From: JAUUZT01 sp964654015
GTDB taxonomy: Bacteria > Chloroflexota > Dehalococcoidia > GIF9 > AB-539-J10
Assembly: GCA_964654015.1 (NCBI GenBank)
Contig: CAZZHQ010000084.1
Span: 1-10,616 of the forward strand
Direction: 5' to 3'
Length of the DNA: 10,616 nt
Shown here: piece by piece, positions 5,880 through 10,616 of the stretch
Layout: each line of letters opens with the position of its first letter
How positions within the stretch are numbered: position 1 is the stretch's first letter
Position numbers and translations under genes: made by a program
Notes under the pieces: model-generated
The model's database searches: none
Told to the model about the DNA's origin: nothing
Seen by the model: the letters and a program-made list of their open reading frames with translations, nothing else

Positions 5880-5907
5880 TTGATTAATCAGATAAATTAA
5901 TTACAAT
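5880..5907 (+). promoter_or_regulatory. Putative promoter of the ABC exporter operon
   Basis: TTGATT (5880-5885) and TACAAT (5902-5907) are separated by 16 bp, matching consensus at four and five of six positions. The perfect 10-bp palindrome TGATTAATCA (5881-5890) overlaps the -35 box and could be an operator. Transcription would begin near 5914, upstream of the small ORF at 5938. Confidence 0.5.
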
Positions 5908-5937
5908 ATATCAGGGACAATTATTATAGTTGCCGTA

Positions 5938-6069
5938 ATGAAAACTCCCGGGTATAACTTAGAGATGCCGGCAGATGTACTGGCTCTACAACTCTATGAG
6001 TTTACGGCATACCGGGCAGGCAGGGTAAGCAATATCTATAGAAAGATATACGAAAAAGGAGAAGAATAA
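5938..6069 (+). CDS. Possible 43-residue small protein upstream of the ABC operon
   Basis: The frame from ATG 5938 to TAA 6067-6069 encodes a 43-residue peptide, MKTPGYNLEMPADVLALQLY followed by EFTAYRAGRVSNIYRKIYEKGEE. It ends one base before the ATPase start codon, so translational coupling is possible, and it lies on the same predicted transcript. The sequence looks protein-like: an amphipathic, charged helix is possible from about residue 11 onward. I do not recognise a family. No clear Shine-Dalgarno sequence precedes the ATG. An alternative is a non-coding leader that happens to be open. Confidence 0.4.
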   Translation: MKTPGYNLEMPADVLALQLYEFTAYRAGRVSNIYRKIYEKGEE

Positions 6070-6070
6070 C

Positions 6071-6934
6071 ATGGCTGACGCGATTGTTGCTGAGAATCTT
6101 GCCTACTGGTACGGTGACCTGGTTGCCGTGGACCACATTAGTTTCAACATGCCTGAGGGCGAAATACTGGGTTTTCTGGGTCCAAACGGCGCCGGAAAAA
6201 CTACCGCCGTAAAGATGCTGACGGGCCTGATGAAACCCAAAGCGGGGAGGGCGGTGCTGCTGGGAATGGACATGGCAAAGAACACGGAGAAGGTGCAGGG
6301 AGAGATGGGCATTTGCTTTGAAGAGACTAACCTCTACGAGCAGATGAGCGCCCTGGAGAACCTGAACTTTTTCGCTCGACTTTTCGGCATTAAAGGATTC
6401 GACGCTTATGCCCTGCTGAAGAGGGTAGGCCTGGATGGACGCGAGAAAGACAGGGTAGAAACCTATTCCAAGGGTATGAAACAGCGTCTCATGGTAGCCC
6501 GCTCCATAATAAATCATCCAAGGGTTCTATTCCTGGATGAACCCACCGCCGGGCTTGACCCTGCCTCTTCAGAGTCTATACTGGAAATAATCAAAGAGGA
6601 GCGCGAGCGTGGAGCCACCGTCCTGCTGACCACTCATGACATGGAGGAGGCGGACAAGCTTTCCGACAGGGTGGCCTTTATGAATAAAGGCAAGATTGTT
6701 GCCCTGGACACGCCGCATAAGCTCAAACAGCAGTACGGCAAGCGGGCGCTCAAGGCAAAGGTCGCTGCTGCCGACGGGAAACTGGAAGAGCGCGAGGTGA
6801 TTATGGACACCCCGGAGACAGCTAAAGCCGTCCAGGAACTCTTTGCCACAGAGAAAGTGGTTACCGTGCACAGCGAGGAGGCTACGCTGGAGGATATCTT
6901 CATCAAGGTTACCGGACGGGGGTTGCTGGGATGA
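6071..6934 (+). CDS. ABC-2 type exporter, ATP-binding subunit
   Basis: This 287-residue ATPase energises the two membrane proteins encoded downstream. Motifs seen are Walker A GPNGAGKT (37-44), the signature YSKGMKQR (132-139), Walker B VLFLDEPT (152-159) with D156 and catalytic E157, the D-loop GLDP (161-164) and the H-loop histidine H189 in LTTHD. At the Q-loop the usual glutamine is replaced by glutamate in FEETNLYEQ (83-91). The C-terminal 60 residues form the extension typical of ABC-2 drug or lipid exporters of the DrrA/NatA type. The start is supported by GGAG nine bases upstream. The stop overlaps the first permease start as ATGA. Substrate cannot be told from sequence; drug, Na+, lipid or peptide export are all known for the group. 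Confidence 0.93.
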   Translation: MADAIVAENLAYWYGDLVAVDHISFNMPEGEILGFLGPNGAGKTTAVKMLTGLMKPKAGRAVLLGMDMAKNTEKVQGEMGICFEETNLYEQMSALENLNFFARLFGIKGFDAYALLKRVGLDGREKDRVETYSKGMKQRLMVARSIINHPRVLFLDEPTAGLDPASSESILEIIKEERERGATVLLTTHDMEEADKLSDRVAFMNKGKIVALDTPHKLKQQYGKRALKAKVAAADGKLEEREVIMDTPETAKAVQELFATEKVVTVHSEEATLEDIFIKVTGRGLLG

Positions 6935-7983
6935 ACTGGCGAATTATCGCTGCCATCGTCTCAAATGACGTGACCCTTTATTTCAGGAACAAGTTTCTCT
7001 CTTTAATGGGCATAGTCGGCGTCGTTGCGTTCATGGTTGTCTATTTTGTGATGCCGGGCACGACGGTGACTACTGACATTGTGCTGTATGCGCCGGTACT
7101 GCCCTCGGCTTTCGCCGAGGAAGAAATGGAGAGCACCGACTTCGTCATGATTGATTCCGAGCTGGCGTTGCGAGATGCCGTCGCAAATAGCGACTATTTC
7201 GCCGGGATAGTCCTGCCAGCGGATATCATGGAAAAATTTCAACGGGGAGAGAAACCAGACGTTAAAATCTATTTCTCCCCGGAGACAACGGAGGAGAACA
7301 GAGAGTTAATAAGCATTATGGTTAAAAGCCTGGCTTACGAGCAGACGGGACAAATTGCCAATTTCAATGAGACGGAAATAGTGCTGGGCACGGACTTGTT
7401 AGGGCAGGATATACCGCTGCGGGAACGTATGAGGCCTCTGTTTGCGGTAATGCTGCTCATAATGGAGATGTTTGGCCTGGCAAATCTGATTAGCGTGGAG
7501 GTGCAGCGACGCACCGTCCAGGGATTGCTGGCGACACCGATGCGGGTCAGGGAGCTGTTTGCCGCCAAGGGCATTAGTGGCATTTGCCTCTCATTCATCC
7601 CGGCGGTACTGTTTCTGACAGTGGTTGGCGGTATGAATAAGCAACCGCTGCTAATTCTCACTGCGCTGCTTCTGGGGGCGGTGATGGTTACCGGGATAAG
7701 CTTCCTGGTCGCCGCCCTGAGCAAGGATTTGATGTCTATTCTTGGCTGGGTATTCGTAGTTCTTATCATCATGGTTATCCCCGCGGTGGGCATCATGATG
7801 CCGGGAACTATCACTGGCTGGGCAAAAATTATTCCTTCATATTACCTGGTACTGCCGGTACACCAGGCGGTACATTACGGGAGTGGCTGGGGCGATGTTG
7901 GACATTACATGCTGGTGCTGCTGGGATTTGACCTGGCATTTGTCAGCCTGGGAATCCTGGCGCTGAGGAGGAAATTCCAATGA
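6931..7983 (+). CDS. ABC-2 type exporter permease, first subunit
   Basis: This 350-residue membrane protein has the ABC2_membrane_3 layout: one N-terminal membrane helix (about 21-41), a large external domain (about 42-165), then five helices (about 168-188, 212-233, 239-261, 268-290, 325-345). Between helices 2 and 3 lies VEVQRRTVQGLLATPMRVRE, the cytoplasmic coupling segment that contacts the ATPase. The start and end overlap the flanking genes by ATGA, so all three products should be made in matched amounts. It is paralogous to the next gene, sharing the coupling segment and a GW.kIiPsYYlv.PvhqaV-like stretch, which suggests a heterodimeric channel. Confidence 0.9.
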   Translation: MNWRIIAAIVSNDVTLYFRNKFLSLMGIVGVVAFMVVYFVMPGTTVTTDIVLYAPVLPSAFAEEEMESTDFVMIDSELALRDAVANSDYFAGIVLPADIMEKFQRGEKPDVKIYFSPETTEENRELISIMVKSLAYEQTGQIANFNETEIVLGTDLLGQDIPLRERMRPLFAVMLLIMEMFGLANLISVEVQRRTVQGLLATPMRVRELFAAKGISGICLSFIPAVLFLTVVGGMNKQPLLILTALLLGAVMVTGISFLVAALSKDLMSILGWVFVVLIIMVIPAVGIMMPGTITGWAKIIPSYYLVLPVHQAVHYGSGWGDVGHYMLVLLGFDLAFVSLGILALRRKFQ

Positions 7984-9047
7984 ACATGAAAAGAACGGGA
8001 ACCATGCTGAAAAGGGAAATATTCCAGGGTAACAGGGGTTTCCTCTTTATTATCGCCATCGTGGTACCGGTTGTTATGTCGCTTGTCGTTTCCCTGGTTT
8101 TTGGCACCTTGTTTAATACGATACCCGAGCTGGGTATCTTGGATGAAGGTGATTCCCGGATGGTGGACATTGCTGGCGAGTACTCTTCGATGGTTACTAC
8201 GGAGTACAGCACGGATGCTGAACTCAGGCAGGCGGTGGAGAGCGGCTCTGTTGGTCTTGGTATGGTACTGCCCGCTGGTTTCGACCGTGCCGTGGAGGAT
8301 GCAACCGAGACGGATATAACGGTCTATATCTGGGGAGAAGGCAGTGTAAGCCATTTCGAAACACTGTTTATAAACATCGAGAGCATAATACTGGAGCTTT
8401 CAGGAGTGGATGCACCGGTTAATATCGAAACCATTACCCTGGGTAGCGGGACAGGCGTTCCCTGGAATGAGCGACTATTGCCGTTCATCGTGCTGTATAC
8501 GGTAATCCTGGCGGCAGTTATGCTGCCAGCCATGGCCGTGGTCACTGAGAAAGAGAAAAAGACGATGGCTGCGCTGGTAGCCAGTCCAGCGACACTGGGT
8601 GAGATATTTTTCTCTAAAGGCGTAGTCGGCGCGGCCCTCAGCTTGTTTATGGGCATCGTCGTCCTGTTAATCAACCGGGCATTCGGTGTACAGCCATGGC
8701 TGCTGGTACTGGTGCTGGGGCTTGGCGCCGTGATGGCGGCCATTATTGGTCTCCTGGCGGGAGCTTTTCTCAAGGATGTCACCAGCCTGCTCGCGCTTTC
8801 TAAAATCGCTGGTTTCCTGCTCAGCGGGCCAGCTTTAATTTATATGTTCCCCCAGATTCCCCAGTGGATTGGGCGCATCTTCCCGACTTACTACATGATT
8901 CAGCCGGTTATTGATCTGGTGTACCGGGGTGGTAGCTGGCCCGATATCGTTGTTAATGTCTTGATTTTAATTGGACTGATTATAGTCTTTTCCATCATAT
9001 TATCTGTGGTACTGCGAAAGAGGGCTGAACAGCAACTGGCCTTCTAG
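7980..9047 (+). CDS. ABC-2 type exporter permease, second subunit
   Basis: This 355-residue protein is the second half of the predicted heterodimeric exporter. It has a first helix at about 21-43, an external domain to about 165, and five further helices (about 168-188, 210-230, 238-262, 270-290, 322-345). The coupling segment is TEKEKKTMAALVASPATLGE (189-208). FPTYYMIQPVIDLVYRGGSW matches the IPSYYLVLPVHQAVHYGSGW segment of the first permease. The ATG overlaps the previous stop codon. No terminator hairpin with a T-run is visible directly after the gene, so transcription may continue into the hicB at 9148. Confidence 0.9.
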   Translation: MNMKRTGTMLKREIFQGNRGFLFIIAIVVPVVMSLVVSLVFGTLFNTIPELGILDEGDSRMVDIAGEYSSMVTTEYSTDAELRQAVESGSVGLGMVLPAGFDRAVEDATETDITVYIWGEGSVSHFETLFINIESIILELSGVDAPVNIETITLGSGTGVPWNERLLPFIVLYTVILAAVMLPAMAVVTEKEKKTMAALVASPATLGEIFFSKGVVGAALSLFMGIVVLLINRAFGVQPWLLVLVLGLGAVMAAIIGLLAGAFLKDVTSLLALSKIAGFLLSGPALIYMFPQIPQWIGRIFPTYYMIQPVIDLVYRGGSWPDIVVNVLILIGLIIVFSIILSVVLRKRAEQQLAF

Positions 9048-9147
9048 TTCGGTGAAAAATAAGGAAGACCGAAGACCGGGGATTGAGACAGCAAAGACAA
9101 CGGTGGTTGTGATTTATCGTTGTGATTCAATGAAATCTGGTGTAGCT

Positions 9148-9372
9148 ATGGTAAGGAATTATACAGCGAAATACACAGCAATCAGCTCTGGATATATGGG
9201 ACAACTGGTTGAGTGGCCTGAGGTAATCACCGAAGGCGAGACAATTGAAGAATGCCGTGAACTCTTGAAAGATGCCCTGCATGAAATGATGCTGGCCTAC
9301 AGACAGCAGAACAAGGAGATTCCTCCCGCTAGCGAACTGCTGGAACAGTTACCAGTGGAAATAGAACTTTGA
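9148..9372 (+). CDS. hicB: HicB-family antitoxin (partner toxin truncated)
   Basis: The likely protein has 74 residues, starting MVRNYTAKYTAISSGYMGQL and continuing VEWPEVITEGETIEECRELL, the HicB fold with its GETIEEC turn and following helix; it ends in QLPVEIEL. The frame is open back to a GTG at 9052, but the 32 extra residues do not look like HicB and the first strand starts right after ATG 9148, so I prefer that start. No strong ribosome binding site is visible for either. It follows the ABC operon by about 100 bp. The toxin downstream is truncated, so this is a second orphan antitoxin. Confidence 0.8.
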   Translation: MVRNYTAKYTAISSGYMGQLVEWPEVITEGETIEECRELLKDALHEMMLAYRQQNKEIPPASELLEQLPVEIEL

Positions 9373-9373
9373 G

Positions 9374-9463
9374 CTGTCTGTAAAACGCAGGGACCTTATT
9401 AAGTATCTGGAGCAGAATGGATACTACCTTCTAGGAGTGTGTCTGAGTAACAACCAGCCATAG
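9374..9463 (+). pseudogene. Truncated HicA-type toxin remnant
   Basis: Directly after the HicB stop, a frame reads SVKRRDLIKYLEQNGYYLL, the N-terminal helix and first strand of HicA. It then departs into GVCLSNNQP and stops at TAG 9461-9463. The GSH or GNH catalytic histidine segment and everything after it are absent. There is also no ATG, GTG or TTG start in this frame; CTG 9374 is the only candidate. Truncation falls at nearly the same point of the protein as in the remnant at 625-735. A transposase remnant begins about 100 bp further on, a likely cause of the loss. Confidence 0.7.
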
Positions 9464-9561
9464 TCAGTTGGTAACTATAAAGCCGCGATGGCCAGGCAGA
9501 TATATCGTCTTTCGGCGACTACAAATGGTAAAATGGCAAGAAACGTACACGCCGGGCGGCA

Positions 9562-9919
9562 CTACTCGAACACGGTGACCAGAAATTCCCGGCCGAGTAG
9601 CCCCTCATGTGCTTTGAATAGCTTGAGCAGATTGTGTCCGGTGCAGATGACCTTCCACTCGCTGTCCACTTTATCTGATCCCCTCAAAAGGAACTGTCCA
9701 AATCCCCGTGCTTGCTTGATCTGGCCGAAAACCGGCTCGGGAAGCTCTTTCCTCAATCCGTAACACTCCCGCCCTTTCTTCGTTCTTAGCTTGCGTCGCA
9801 TCCTGTCTACTATCGAAAGACTCTTCGGTATCCGCCCTCGGGGTGCTGGTGGCAAGGTCAATTATCGCTGAGAGGTCAAGCTGGTCCAGTATTTCATCCA
9901 GCACATTTCGAGATCCCAT
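9562..9919 (-). pseudogene. Transposase remnant, C-terminal part (IS1182-like)
   Basis: The frame 9861-9562 ends with a typical DDE transposase C-terminus of the IS1182-like group: RMRRKLRTKKGRECYGLRKE, then LPEPVFGQIKQARGFGQFLL and WKVICTGHNLLKL. The glutamate in EPVFGQIK is the usual last member of the DDE triad. The catalytic aspartates and most of the protein are missing. An ATG at 9919 with a strong AAAGGAGGTG upstream opens a different frame, reading MGSRNVLDEILDQLDLSAII, which is joined out of frame to the C-terminal part. This looks like the start and end of a gene with a large internal deletion and frameshift, though I cannot confirm that the N-terminal part belongs to the same transposase. 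Inactive. The inverted ends of the element are not identified. Confidence 0.75.
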
Positions 9920-10011
9920 TGAGCACCTCCTTTAAGGCCTATATTTCCGTTAAGCTAATTGTAGCAAGTCCAGCGCCTGATGCCAATTCAGGTTGGTGAC
10001 CCTACCTTAAA

Positions 10012-10042
10012 AAGGGGCAAGCTCTTTTAGAGCTTGCCCCTT
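10012..10042 (-). terminator. Intrinsic terminator of the surface-protein gene
   Basis: A perfect 14-bp stem (10012-10025 with 10029-10042) closes a 3-base loop. Read on the minus strand it is followed directly by a T-run (TTTTTAAGG), as expected for a Rho-independent terminator acting on the gene that ends at 10115. On the plus strand no T-run follows. Confidence 0.85.
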
Positions 10043-10046
10043 ACTC

Positions 10047-10085
10047 CACCCTATCCCTCTCCCTTGATGGGAGAGGGATAGGGTG
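10047..10085. repeat. Long perfect hairpin, dispersed repeat type
   Basis: A 17-bp perfect stem (10047-10063 with 10069-10085) closes the loop TTGAT. The arms are CCCTATCCCTCTCCC-like. This resembles a hairpin repeat I have seen in intergenic regions of many bacterial genomes. It lies between the surface-protein stop and its terminator, so it should be transcribed into the 3' end of that mRNA. Confidence 0.65.
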
Positions 10086-10114
10086 AGGGTGAAATCCCCC
10101 TTTTGACCTTGAAC

Positions 10115-10616
10115 CTAGCTCTGTGCCCTGCGGCGCCTCAAAAATATGGTAGCCCCAGCTATAATAGCTGCAGCTAAGGCAATCCAGGGCGCCAGGATAA
10201 TCAGCTTATTGGGGTGGATAGCAGTGCCGCCAACACCACCAGTTGGGGTAATATGCACGCTGGCGGTATCTGTGTCTGTAGCAGCAACGTAGTCAGTTAC
10301 CCGAAGCCCCACAGTGTAGTCTCCAGCCGTAGCCCAGGTATGGCTAGGGTTCTGAAGTGTGGAATCGTCGTAAGCCCCATCATTGTCCAGGTCCCAGGCA
10401 TAGCTATAAGGTGGTGTGCCGCCAGTAGCTGAGCCTGAAAGGCTGACAGGGCTTCCAGCCGTGCCCGTGTATGGTCCACCAGCTTCAGCTACAAGCTCAG
10501 GCACTGGTGCTACACCTGATGGGGCTGTAATGGTATTGGCGATTAATGTAACTGCAGTCTGTGCCAGCGCTCTGCCGTTCAGCGTTGCGCCGGTGTTCAT
10601 CGCAATCAGCGTTGCA
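10115..10616 (-). CDS. Cell-surface protein, DUF3494 (ice-binding-like) end plus PKD domain and C-terminal anchor (partial)
   Basis: The frame is open to the window edge, so the 5' part is missing; 166 residues are visible. The first 30, ATLIAMNTGATLNGRALAQT then AVTLIANTITAP, match the C-terminal end of DUF3494 ice-binding-like beta-solenoid domains. A PKD domain follows (about 42-123), with SYAWDLDNDG and GDYTVGLRVTD. Last come a linker with HPNKLIILAPW, a hydrophobic helix (about 138-158) and RRRRAQS. It should be exported and held in the membrane by this helix with the basic tail inside, or be processed at the linker by a sorting enzyme. DUF3494 proteins include true ice-binding proteins and adhesins; in a non-polar organism adhesion is more likely. 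The ATG at 10600 is internal and not the start. Confidence 0.85.
   Translation of the reverse strand, partial: ATLIAMNTGATLNGRALAQTAVTLIANTITAPSGVAPVPELVAEAGGPYTGTAGSPVSLSGSATGGTPPYSYAWDLDNDGAYDDSTLQNPSHTWATAGDYTVGLRVTDYVAATDTDTASVHITPTGGVGGTAIHPNKLIILAPWIALAAAIIAGATIFLRRRRAQS

Noticed and set aside
6002..6517. Minus-strand open frame of 171 codons
   Set aside because: It is antisense to the ABC ATPase, whose Walker and signature motifs fix the coding strand.
9052..9147. N-terminal extension of the third HicB from a GTG start
   Set aside because: The 32 added residues do not resemble HicB, and the domain starts directly after ATG 9148.

Overview
The window looks like bacterial chromosome of moderate GC content, with short genes, many short dispersed repeats and abundant toxin-antitoxin (TA) loci. 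The repeat style, the cytoplasmic GAF/HD-GYP protein and the cell-surface protein ending in a hydrophobic helix plus RRRR suggest an uncultured Chloroflexota/Dehalococcoidia-like bacterium. This is inference from general resemblance; no rRNA or marker gene is present to settle it.

Layout. Positions 1-624 carry no intact gene; they hold a cluster of hairpin-forming repeats and an AT-rich duplicated block. Positions 625-956 (minus) are a HicB-type antitoxin with a truncated HicA remnant. Positions 1136-1768 (minus) encode an AlkA-like DNA glycosylase. Positions 1928-2337 (minus) are an intact hicBA pair with a good promoter. Positions 2670-3213 (plus) are a ribbon-helix-helix antitoxin and RelE-type toxin, preceded by four tandem 8-bp repeats that look like an operator. 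Positions 3277-5708 (minus) are a probable two-gene unit: a GAF/HD-GYP protein followed by a NIF3-family gene whose 5' part is interrupted by a 137-bp copy of a repeat also found at 324-458. Positions 5880-9047 (plus) are an ABC-2 export operon (ATPase and two related permeases with ATGA overlaps), preceded by a possible 43-residue ORF. Positions 9148-9463 (plus) are a third HicB with another truncated HicA. Positions 9562-9919 (minus) are a transposase remnant. Positions 10012-10616 (minus) hold a terminator, a dispersed hairpin and the 3' end of a DUF3494/PKD surface protein that runs off the window.

The main theme is decay and repeat spread: four TA loci in 10 kb, two of them with the toxin cut off at nearly the same place, and a short non-coding repeat sitting inside a conserved gene. 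I see no clear new enzymatic system. The points most worth checking are the 8-bp tandem operator, the covarying repeat hairpins, the repeat insertion in the NIF3 gene and the paired HicA truncations.
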